A program made the translations under genes and the position numbers. From positions 1 through 6,906 of the forward strand of contig DATDQA010000178.1 in the NCBI GenBank assembly GCA_035292505.1: a stretch of 6,906 nucleotides of DNA, in the 5' to 3' direction. Positions 1 through 5,673 of the stretch are shown piece after piece; position 1 is the first letter of the stretch, and each line of letters begins with the position of its first letter. The stretch is from DATDQA01 sp035292505 (GTDB taxonomy: Bacteria > Bacteroidota > Bacteroidia > Chitinophagales > Saprospiraceae). Below the pieces are notes generated by a model. That model searched no databases, was not told the origin of the DNA, and worked only from the letters and a program-made list of their open reading frames with translations.

Positions 1-1374
1 TCCCCATGCAAGATCAGGTTGATTGATTTTCGAGAACTGAATCATGCCAAACTCCGTGGTGAGCTTTTTTACATGATCAAGATTTATGGATGGCAGATGA
101 TAGCGTAATGAAATCCGACCTGCTGCAATGCGCTCAAACAACATGGCATGCGCAATAGCGGAATTTTCCCAGGCGGTAGATGCTATTCTGTGCAGTCCGT
201 TTGAACTGATATTTTTTCTCTTTTGCTCATCACTCAACAAGTTGACCACTGCTTCGCTTAACTGCTGTGGGTTTTCGAAGTCAATAATCACACCGGCATC
301 ATTTCTGAGTACTTCACGTGCATGCGGGATCGGAGTTGAAATGACAGGACAACCACAACTGATGGCATACGAAAATGTCCCACTCACGGCCTGGTTAGGA
401 TCCCTGGACGTGAACAAATAAATATCTGTGAGCTGCAAATATTCGAGTAATTCAGGCAGAGGTAAAAACGTGTTGATGAATTGTACGTGACGTTCAAGGT
501 GCAATTCTGCAATTTTTGCTTCGAGCATGTTGCGATATTTTTCTCCATCGCGTTTCATGACAGCAGGGTGAGTCTTGCCGATGATGAGAAAGAGCACATC
601 AGAATCTTTAGCTATAATCGCCGGTAATGCCTCTAAGGTCGTTTCAATACTTTTTCCGGAGCTGAGTAATCCAAATGTAGAAAGCACGTGCTTTCCGGAG
701 AGCTGATGTTTCTTTTTGAGTTGTTCTTTGGGTAAATGCGGCACCAGGTGTGTACCATGAGGAATCACTGTAATTTTTTCTCGCGGGATATCATAGTCAT
801 GCATCAGAATTTCCGCAGAAGAGTTGGTCATGACAACCACAGATTCCGAAATGTCAGCAATATGCCGGACTTTTAAATTTAATAATTCATCCGGCCGGGG
901 TAATACAGTATGAAATACAACGACAAAAGGTTTCTCCAGGATGCGTAAAAATTGCTCGAATTCATCCTGCTTTGCACCAAACAATCCGAACTCATGTTGG
1001 ATCATGACCATCCGGATGTCTTCATCGGCATTTATTGTTTCTGCTAAAGTGGTGAATGCCCCGGGTTGATCTATATTGAGAATGCATTTTATGTCATCGG
1101 TGTACGTATGCTCTTCATTTTCCGATTCCAGCGGACAAATTATGATGTGAAATGAGTGGTTGAATTTATTGTTGAGCGCTTTGATCAGGTCCTGCGAATA
1201 TGTTGCAATGCCGCATTCTCTGGGTGGGTATGAAGTGATGAAAAGAATTTCTGGTTCCGTGACTGCAGTATTTGTATTTGGAATTGACATTCCATCCTCC
1301 GGTTGGTAGAGAACATGATGTCGCCTGTCCGTTGACAGATGATGTGCTTGATTCACTCTGGTTTTAGTTTCCAT
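1..1374 (-). CDS. GT4-type glycosyltransferase, 3' end cut off by the window edge
   Basis: Predicted cytoplasmic retaining glycosyltransferase that would transfer a sugar from a nucleotide donor to a glycan acceptor; donor and acceptor are not known. My translation of the minus strand is open for 458 codons up to base 1. The N-terminal Rossmann half starts at ILFITSYPPRECGIATYS (residues 43-60), a GT4 opening with the glycine-rich acceptor loop, then HEFG (127-130) and FHT (154-156). The donor half has IPHGTH (204-209), GLLSSGKSIETTLEAL (235-250) and SGTFSYAISCGCPVIST (331-347). At the usual EX7E site the residues are Q328 and Y336, a clear departure from canonical GT4. After about residue 420 a further segment (LPSINLDHVKKLTTEFG) begins and leaves the window; from memory of Bacteroidota relatives it is the start of an extra helical C-terminal domain. 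The start at 1374 overlaps the GH130 stop by 11 bases. A shorter start at 1290 (Met29) has a GGAGG five bases upstream and fits the family N-terminus equally well. Confidence 0.9.
   Translation of the reverse strand, partial: METKTRVNQAHHLSTDRRHHVLYQPEDGMSIPNTNTAVTEPEILFITSYPPRECGIATYSQDLIKALNNKFNHSFHIIICPLESENEEHTYTDDIKCILNIDQPGAFTTLAETINADEDIRMVMIQHEFGLFGAKQDEFEQFLRILEKPFVVVFHTVLPRPDELLNLKVRHIADISESVVVMTNSSAEILMHDYDIPREKITVIPHGTHLVPHLPKEQLKKKHQLSGKHVLSTFGLLSSGKSIETTLEALPAIIAKDSDVLFLIIGKTHPAVMKRDGEKYRNMLEAKIAELHLERHVQFINTFLPLPELLEYLQLTDIYLFTSRDPNQAVSGTFSYAISCGCPVISTPIPHAREVLRNDAGVIIDFENPQQLSEAVVNLLSDEQKRKNISSNGLHRIASTAWENSAIAHAMLFERIAAGRISLRYHLPSINLDHVKKLTTEFGMIQFSKINQPDLAWG
1296..1300 (-). 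promoter_or_regulatory. Shine-Dalgarno GGAGG before alternative start of the glycosyltransferase
   Basis: On the minus strand GGAGG is followed by five bases and then ATG at 1290, in frame with the GT4 gene. The start at 1374 has no such motif. This leaves the true start undecided: 1374 would couple translation to GH130 by overlap, while 1290 would use this site and drop 28 residues of unremarkable sequence before the Rossmann fold. Confidence 0.4.
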
Positions 1375-2407
1375 CGTTTGTAGCATTACGTTTTAACTCG
1401 GTTAACAGTCCTGACATACAGACAGAAGCACAGGCGATACGTTCATCTGCTGCGCCATAATAGATGTAAAGCGTGTCATCAAACAAAGCGGTGCCAGTGG
1501 GGAAACACACATTATTCACTTCACCTTTCAACTCCCACGGCATTTCGGGTTTAAACAAAACGTATGGCAGCCGGGCGATTTCCTTTTGAGGATTTTGTAA
1601 GTCAAGTAATGCCGCACACGCCGAATAGACATAACCTTTTATCGTATCATAGACGCCGTGGTAGATCAATAGCCATCCGTGTTCTGTCTCTATGGGCGGG
1701 CATCCTCCTCCGATATAACTTACTTCGTGTTCATATTTTGGTGTAAGTGCGATGCCCTCATCGAAATGAAAAAAATAGTTTTGCCAGAATTCACGTGTGA
1801 GCTCCTCCAGATGATCTATCGCTACAATCTGAATATCGGGTTTGATGCGGTGCAAAAAATACAGTTTGCCATTTATTCTCCTTGGAAAAAAAATAACGTT
1901 CTTATCCCACAACAATACCTGCTTACCCTGCTTTTCTAGAACACCCTGGCGTTTATTGTAGCGAAGATATTTTTCATGAATCGGATGTTTACTTTCCGCG
2001 AGGTGACAAAACTCAGCATATGCAATCTTCGGCACAATGATGCCCATCTTTTCAAAATGCACGAGGTCCTTTGTGACAGCTAACGCTCCCAGTGCATTCA
2101 CCCCATCGTACGCAGTGTAAGTGAGATAATACAGATCATCCACCTTTGAAATCCGTGGGTCTTCCACGCCATGCGTTTCATAGTCCATTTGTGGAAACAG
2201 GATGGGAGTATCGCGACGTTCTGCAACCGTCAAAGGCCCTTTTAATTTGCAATAGCCGATGCTCGAGTAATTGCCTTTACTCACTGCGCGATAAAACAGA
2301 TGAACTGCATCGTCCTCGCGTAGCGTCGCAGGATTTAATACACCCTCGTTTTCAAAACCGAGCATGGTTTTATTCAACAAGACACCTTCTTTCTTAACCT
2401 CTATCAT
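1364..2407 (-). CDS. GH130 family beta-mannoside phosphorylase or beta-mannosidase
   Basis: Five-bladed beta-propeller enzyme of glycoside hydrolase family 130, which either phosphorolyses beta-1,4- or beta-1,2-mannosides to mannose 1-phosphate or hydrolyses beta-1,2-mannosides. Visible family signatures in order: NPA (residues 25-27), FYRAV (38-42), GVEDPRI (80-86) with D83 in the place of the family's general acid, YYLTYTAYDG (93-102), LLWDKNV (165-171), GGGCPPIET (233-241), GWLLIYHGV (244-252), FPTG (302-305) and YYGAAD (316-321). At 347 residues it is full length. No signal peptide is seen, so it probably acts in the cytoplasm. I cannot assign the phosphate-binding residues by eye, so phosphorylase against hydrolase is left open. 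The start MIEVKKEG fits the family N-terminus; another ATG four bases upstream is out of frame and stops after five codons. The stop lies inside the start of the GT4 gene, which suggests one operon making or recycling a mannose-containing glycan. Some databases label relatives as 'pesticidal protein Cry7Aa', which would be a wrong name here. Confidence 0.9.
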   Translation of the reverse strand: MIEVKKEGVLLNKTMLGFENEGVLNPATLREDDAVHLFYRAVSKGNYSSIGYCKLKGPLTVAERRDTPILFPQMDYETHGVEDPRISKVDDLYYLTYTAYDGVNALGALAVTKDLVHFEKMGIIVPKIAYAEFCHLAESKHPIHEKYLRYNKRQGVLEKQGKQVLLWDKNVIFFPRRINGKLYFLHRIKPDIQIVAIDHLEELTREFWQNYFFHFDEGIALTPKYEHEVSYIGGGCPPIETEHGWLLIYHGVYDTIKGYVYSACAALLDLQNPQKEIARLPYVLFKPEMPWELKGEVNNVCFPTGTALFDDTLYIYYGAADERIACASVCMSGLLTELKRNATNDGN

Positions 2408-2869
2408 GCATCTGTGTATTAAGTGTATTTCACTTCTTATCTCTGTAAGGCAAAACAGTACTCACTTCCGGTGACAATCGTCTTGTGGATGAGAAGAGAA
2501 AGACAGGATGAATGAAGTAACACGAAGTCACCAGAAGAGTTGCAAACTGGTCCAATGTGATTGAGACACCCTTCCGTAAGAAATCCGAGATGCGATACGT
2601 AATGCGAAGTAATTCCCGACAGAATGTAGATACTCTGCAGCATATAGAATTTCAGATTTACACCCAACGGATTAGAATACGATCGGCTTCGAAGTGGAAT
2701 ACGGATTCCCCTAGCATCATCAACACTTCATATCATCGATTCCTTTTCTTCTTTGTTGCTGATACTCGTGCAACTACAGTGGGCCTGAATTTTGTACATC
2801 CAGGAAAGGCTTGCTATGGCAGGGAGAATAATTGACGTTTCATTGTTTGCGGATTTTTTTGACAGTGAA
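2408..2869. other. Intergenic stretch without a supported gene
   Basis: Short open frames on both strands here (for example about 2437-2667 minus and 2557-2835 plus) lack any motif I recognise, are rich in Cys/His/Ser as out-of-frame sequence often is, and have no convincing start context. A 5-base hairpin (AAGTG, five bases, CACTT; 2421-2435) lies just upstream of the GH130 start. I looked for the Bacteroidota promoter pattern (TTG then TAnnTTTG) reading toward GH130 and found no good match, although the GH130-GT4 promoter should be in this gap. No rRNA, tRNA or clear terminator was seen. Confidence 0.5.
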
Positions 2870-3021
2870 CAAAGTAGAGGGAATCTAAACACCGCGAGAT
2901 GCGGATTTAAGTTCTGGAGCGCATTACAGAATTGCAGGAATAAGTTACATCATTCACACATTACAAGGCGCATCACGTCATTGTCCCAAAACCTCATTAT
3001 CTCCTGCTCAATCAGAACAAA
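2870..3021 (-). pseudogene. Possible decayed C-terminal remnant of a DUF559 endonuclease gene
   Basis: The minus strand from 3021 reads FVLIEQEIMRFWDNDVM (3021-2971). R-F-W-[DN]-N-[DE]-V preceded by a hydrophobic strand is the hallmark C-terminal motif of DUF559 (Vsr/PD-(D/E)XK-like) proteins. The frame hits a TGA at 2952-2950, but read through it continues as CNLFLQFCNALQNLNPH, similar in spacing to the final helix and tail of that family. There is no upstream part: the frame is closed by TGA at 3024-3022, and the lipoprotein gene ends at 3037, so the N-terminal two thirds of the domain are gone. I infer a truncated, inactivated relic. The match rests on about 15 residues and could be chance; the lower boundary is arbitrary. 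Confidence 0.35.
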
Positions 3022-3036
3022 TCAAATGCAATAGCC

Positions 3037-4764
3037 CTACTTCTCATACCGATAATCCACCGGCACATTCCCGGCCATCAGCATCCCATTGTCGGCTGAA
3101 ATGCGTATCCCTTCAGGAATGAGAATTAATACACGGGCAGCATCAGCTGGAATTGAGAATCGAAAATTTCCTCTAACCCCATGTCCCAGAAATGACCTGC
3201 CCACAGTATCATAGACATCAGTTTTGTTTCTTCCGATGTTGATCTCTACAGTTTTGTCCTCGTTATAAGGATTGAAAAACAAATAGGTCGGATACGCTTC
3301 CTGTTTCCGATACATATCGGTCTTACGGCAATCTATTTGCAGGATCTCCGGTACATTGGTTTGTTGAATCGTGCCGCCGAAGAATCCGACATGTCCACTG
3401 CCATAGACTGAAAACATGGTTTGTTGCGGCATGCCTTTATGCCAGAGAGGCCCATCGCCTTGTGCAAACGGTGTGATGCCTTTGAATTCCGGGTACACGG
3501 ATTCTTTGATGATGCCTTCGTAGGCAATCACATTTTTTGTCACCGCCTTGTGTTGCGGAATAGCTTGCAGTGAATCGGGGATATCATAAGGGTAGCAAAA
3601 ACGTGCAGCATTTGAAGCATTCAGCGCCCACTTGCCAACTGCTCGCGCGTAGCGCTGGTCGTATCGCACCATTGCTGAAAGAGGCATCATCAGGTCAAAT
3701 GTGTTCATCAAAAAACCATAGCCACCATTATGGACGGTGCTGCCCGCCATACCACTGACGTCGTAGCCGCCCCAATTGTCAACCAACACACCCCAGCCCT
3801 CACGACCAACCGCCGTACCATCGAATGTCCAATCGAGGAAACGCTGCACATCGTAATTCGTCCCGGCTTCCATATTCATGCGCGTGCCGATGTAAGCGGC
3901 GATGGGCATCATTGCTTCATAAAAACGATTCTCCTTTTGGTTGTACAACACGTTCATGGCGTTTTTAGCTGCCCGTAGATATTTTTCATCACCAAATTTG
4001 ACCCAGGCTGAATACAACACAAACGCATATCCGCCCGCGACATCTTCCTGCGCAGGGATGTGACTTTTGCCGCCCTTCATGTTTTTAAAATCGAAAAAGG
4101 AATAACTATAACTGTTACCCATGATAGAATCCGAGCGGTAAAACTGATCGGCAATCGTCCTCAGGATCTCATCAAAGCCTTCTTCTTTGGGATAGAAATT
4201 GGCGACGGAATAAAAGAGGACATTGTTGTGGATTTCGTACCAGAAGTCATTTCCATAGCCTCCGCCGATATGCGCGCCTTTGTTGGTGAAATTCATGATG
4301 ACATTCCAACCGTTGTCGCGGTTGAAATAATTACGCAACATGCCCACAAAGTTGTGACCATCCTGCTTGCTTTTGTCTATACCTGCCAGTGTAGCGCCAA
4401 GTACTGCACCTAATGCACCGAGTGCTTCATGGTTCTCGCCATTATTGACTGCTCCGCCCATGCGAACATCGCCGAGTGCGGTATAAATTCCGAAAGTGGT
4501 TTGGGGGAAATTGCGCCCCATTGTATCCCACCAGATCAGCGGAAGAAAATCGCCTTTTTGAGAAAAATCAAAGACATAACTATCAAAATCCAGCGCAGTC
4601 TTTTTCCAATCTTTATATGCATACGGCTTCGGATGATCAGGCATCTTTTCTACGCGGGGAATGGAAAGTTGAGTGACAGGGATGCTCGATGGTGTGAAAG
4701 CGAGTTGATGGGCACAGGAAATCAGGAAGGGTAGTAGGAGGAGAAGAAAGTATTGTTGCTTCAT
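3037..4764 (-). CDS. Predicted lipoprotein of unrecognised family, probable alpha/alpha-toroid fold
   Basis: I do not recognise the family. The N-terminus MKQQYFLLLLLPFLISC is a lipoprotein signal with a lipobox ending LISC (Cys17), so the protein is probably lipid-anchored in the periplasm or outer membrane. The 575 residues are rich in aromatics and glycines. Helix-plus-Gly/Trp segments such as YAFVLYSAWVKFGDEKYLRA (246-265) and RYARAVGKWALNASNAARF (371-389) resemble the repeated helical hairpins of (alpha/alpha)-barrel polysaccharide lyases and glycosidases. A conserved-looking core, ALGALGAVLGATLAGIDKS (114-132) and HIGGGYGNDFWYEIHNN (165-181), carries acidic and His residues that could be catalytic. 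From about residue 490 the pattern becomes beta-rich (TYLFFNPY, VEINIGR, VYDTVGR, ARVLILIPEG), suggesting a C-terminal beta-sandwich. Neighbours are glycan genes, so a role in glycan breakdown or binding is plausible but inferred. No Shine-Dalgarno sequence is seen. The start is fixed by the signal peptide. Confidence 0.85.
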   Translation of the reverse strand: MKQQYFLLLLLPFLISCAHQLAFTPSSIPVTQLSIPRVEKMPDHPKPYAYKDWKKTALDFDSYVFDFSQKGDFLPLIWWDTMGRNFPQTTFGIYTALGDVRMGGAVNNGENHEALGALGAVLGATLAGIDKSKQDGHNFVGMLRNYFNRDNGWNVIMNFTNKGAHIGGGYGNDFWYEIHNNVLFYSVANFYPKEEGFDEILRTIADQFYRSDSIMGNSYSYSFFDFKNMKGGKSHIPAQEDVAGGYAFVLYSAWVKFGDEKYLRAAKNAMNVLYNQKENRFYEAMMPIAAYIGTRMNMEAGTNYDVQRFLDWTFDGTAVGREGWGVLVDNWGGYDVSGMAGSTVHNGGYGFLMNTFDLMMPLSAMVRYDQRYARAVGKWALNASNAARFCYPYDIPDSLQAIPQHKAVTKNVIAYEGIIKESVYPEFKGITPFAQGDGPLWHKGMPQQTMFSVYGSGHVGFFGGTIQQTNVPEILQIDCRKTDMYRKQEAYPTYLFFNPYNEDKTVEINIGRNKTDVYDTVGRSFLGHGVRGNFRFSIPADAARVLILIPEGIRISADNGMLMAGNVPVDYRYEK

Positions 4765-4823
4765 TTAGGAATTGGAGTTGTATTGGTGAAACTACTCTGT
4801 AAAGTAACCTTTTAGTAGGGGCT

Positions 4824-4860
4824 GTCATCCTGAGCGATCCGATGATTTCTGTCGATGGAG
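4824..4860 (+). repeat. Degraded outer palindromic repeat, copy A
   Basis: The first 14 bases (GTCATCCTGAGCGA) are identical to copy B at 4937-4950. The partner arm is decayed: TCG-A is kept at 4852-4855, but the closing AGGAT has become TGGAG, leaving three of five outer pairs. It has the same orientation as B and lies 76 bases further from the nuclease gene. The remaining DNA between A and B (4861-4932) shows no gene. Confidence 0.6.
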
Positions 4861-4932
4861 TCATTCGCCGGGATGCTCCCTACGGTAGGCACAGTACAGG
4901 CACCTCACTCGTAATACAAAAACGTCAATACC

Positions 4933-4970
4933 GCTTGTCATCCTGAGCGAACGCAGTGAGTCGAAGGATG
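4933..4970 (+). repeat. Palindromic repeat, left copy B (inverted partner of copy C)
   Basis: A 38-base unit whose arms of 18 and 13 bases are identical to the reverse complement of 5518-5555; only the seven central bases differ (ACGCAGT against CCAGAGG). It can fold as ATCCT / GAG bulge / CGA / loop / TCG / A bulge / AGGAT. The form GTCATCCTGAGCGA...TCGAAGGAT is one I recall as a widespread intergenic palindrome in bacteria. Confidence 0.9.
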
Positions 4971-4990
4971 GCGGACGCTATACTTACTTA

Positions 4991-5052
4991 ATTTCGAGCG
5001 ACCCCAACAAGACCTCATAGAGTTGTCGCAGGTTGAGGGAGTCGAGAAATCC
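4991..5052 (+). repeat. Second-type palindrome, left copy
   Basis: ATTTC-GAG-CGA at 4991-5001 and TCG-A-GAAAT at 5042-5050 (then CC) reproduce the stem plan of the ATCCT-type repeat with a different but still complementary outer stem. The loop is longer, 40 bases. The right arm is part of the 22-base inner inverted repeat (5039-5060). Confidence 0.6.
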
Positions 5053-5063
5053 TGTTATATTTT
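5033..5063 (+). promoter_or_regulatory. Possible Bacteroidota-type promoter for the GIY-YIG gene
   Basis: TTG at 5033-5035 and TATATTTT at 5056-5063 fit the -33 TTG / -7 TAnnTTTG pattern with 20 bases between and one mismatch in the -7 box. Transcription would start roughly 25 bases before the ATG. The box overlaps the inner repeat arm, so a protein bound to the palindrome could control the gene. The pattern is short and AT-rich, so a chance match is possible. Confidence 0.35.
5039..5060 (+). repeat. Inner inverted repeat, left arm
   Basis: Matches the reverse complement of 5442-5463 at 20 of 22 bases, with an unbroken 12-base core TCGAGAAATCCT (5042-5053). It lies 32 bases before the GIY-YIG start; the matching arm lies 10 bases after its stop, so the two bracket the gene tightly. 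Confidence 0.85.
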
Positions 5064-5092
5064 ACCACCATTTTTCAACTTTCACTTAAGCT

Positions 5093-5431
5093 ATGAAAGA
5101 GCATACCTATTATGTTTATATTGTGACTAACCCATCAAAGAAGAGCTTGTACATTGGTGTCACAAACAATCTTGTTGAAAGGCTCGATGAACATTATCAG
5201 AATCGTGGAAGTGATGCAACCTGGGCAGGAAAATACTATTGCTATAAACTGATTTATTATGAGACATTTCGATATATCGATAAAGCCATCGAACGTGAAA
5301 AACAATTGAAAGGATGGAGTCGGATAAAAAAGGAGACTCTCATCAACAAAACGAATCCGCGGTGGAATTTTTTAAATGATCAATTCAGACGCGACCCTTC
5401 AGTGGACCCTAGAAGCTTTAGAATTGAATAG
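5093..5431 (+). CDS. Small GIY-YIG (URI-type) endonuclease
   Basis: A single-domain GIY-YIG protein of the kind related to the UvrC N-terminal nuclease and YhbQ-like proteins, which cut DNA with a metal ion. Visible motifs: YYVYIV (residues 6-11) in the place of GIY, LYIGVTNNLVERLDEH (19-34) holding YIG (20-22), the catalytic Arg30 and His34, then AIEREKQLKGWSR (65-77) with the expected catalytic Glu (E67 or E69), and NPRW (88-91) with the conserved Asn. All key positions look intact, so it is probably active. At 112 residues it is slightly longer than the usual 80-100, because of a tail rich in Asp, Pro and Arg (about 97-112). It is the only plus-strand gene here and is centred inside inverted palindromes, which suggests that it recognises or propagates them. 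The start has no Shine-Dalgarno motif but is immediately before the domain. Alternatively it could be a repair-type or restriction-type nuclease with incidental repeats. Confidence 0.92.
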   Translation: MKEHTYYVYIVTNPSKKSLYIGVTNNLVERLDEHYQNRGSDATWAGKYYCYKLIYYETFRYIDKAIEREKQLKGWSRIKKETLINKTNPRWNFLNDQFRRDPSVDPRSFRIE

Positions 5432-5441
5432 TTCTTCTTCG

Positions 5442-5463
5442 ATATAAAAGGATTTCTCGATTC
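5442..5463 (-). repeat. Inner inverted repeat, right arm
   Basis: Reverse complement of 5039-5060 with two mismatches. It begins 10 bases after the GIY-YIG stop codon and could also serve in a transcript hairpin at the 3' end of that gene, although no U-run follows it directly. Confidence 0.85.
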
Positions 5464-5495
5464 GTTCGTCGCTTCACTCCTCACTCACTCGAAAT
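5452..5495 (-). repeat. Second-type palindrome, right copy
   Basis: Read on the minus strand: ATTTC-GAG-TGA (5495-5485), loop, TCG-A-GAAAT (5460-5452). Compared with the left copy the CGA arm is TGA, which still permits a T-G wobble with TCG. Loop sequence and length differ from the left copy (24 against 40 bases). The orientation is opposite to the left copy. Confidence 0.6.
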
Positions 5496-5517
5496 GGATT
5501 GGTGGTTGAATCGCTTG

Positions 5518-5555
5518 CATCCTTCGACTCCCTCTGGTCGCTCAGGATGACAAGC
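5518..5555 (-). repeat. Palindromic repeat, right copy C (inverted partner of copy B)
   Basis: Both arms are identical to copy B in inverted orientation; the central seven bases differ. The stem ATCCT 5519-5523 pairs with AGGAT 5544-5548, and CGA 5525-5527 with TCG 5538-5540. Identical arms with divergent loops suggest selection or recent copying acting on the stem. Confidence 0.9.
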
Positions 5556-5594
5556 ATACAGCAATTCAACATGCCTCTCTGGTTACCCAGAATG

Positions 5595-5621
5595 ATGATT
5601 CGATTCTTGTTCACTCAGGAT
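5595..5621 (-). repeat. Degraded outer palindromic repeat, copy D
   Basis: On the minus strand ATCCT-GAG-TGA (5621-5611), then TCG-A-ATCAT (5603-5595). The outer partner arm has two changes from AGGAT and the inner stem one, but the order and spacing of the parts within each arm are kept. It points the same way as copy C, so the right flank mirrors the decayed copy A on the left. DNA from 5622 to 5673 holds nothing I can name. Confidence 0.45.
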
Positions 5622-5673
5622 CGATTCCAATGCGCTTCGATCTCGCTAAGGAGGTCGCCAACACTGACCATGC

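Larger units (their letters stand above)
4933..5555. mobile_element. Candidate GIY-YIG nuclease module bounded by nested inverted repeats
   Basis: About 623 bases containing one gene on the strand opposite to all its neighbours, enclosed by two good inverted-repeat pairs: outer 4933-4970 with 5518-5555, inner 5039-5060 with 5442-5463. Spacing is nearly symmetric: 68 bases between outer and inner repeats on the left, 54 on the right. More decayed copies continue the series outward at 4824 and 5595. No transposase, integrase or target-site duplication is visible, so movement is inferred from architecture only. The alternative is a resident regulatory or genome-defence locus that gathers palindromes. 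Confidence 0.5.

Noticed and set aside
128..421. Plus-strand open frame of 97 codons
   Set aside because: It lies antisense to the GT4 coding frame, whose motifs are clear; no recognisable domain.
2586..2619. Degenerate tandem pattern around TAATGCG/TAATTC
   Set aside because: Units are too diverged and few to be called a repeat.
2437..2667. Minus-strand open frame of 76 codons upstream of GH130
   Set aside because: Cys/Ser/His-rich sequence with no motif and no start signal; typical of chance frames in Bacteroidota intergenic DNA.
2557..2835. Plus-strand open frame of 92 codons in the large gap
   Set aside because: No family resemblance, basic low-information composition, and opposite to the neighbouring genes; not enough to call a gene.
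4060..4413. Plus-strand open frame of 117 codons with hydrophobic stretches
   Set aside because: Antisense shadow of the lipoprotein gene; the minus-strand frame is longer, has a signal peptide and continuous fold-like pattern.
4933..5555. Classical insertion sequence
   Set aside because: No transposase frame and no terminal target-site duplication could be seen; the enclosed gene is a GIY-YIG nuclease.
5578..5591. TCTGG-TTAC-CCAGA hairpin as a terminator
   Set aside because: Five-base stem with no following T-run on either strand.
4824..5621. CRISPR array
   Set aside because: The repeats are inverted about a gene and differ in spacing; there are no regularly spaced direct repeats.
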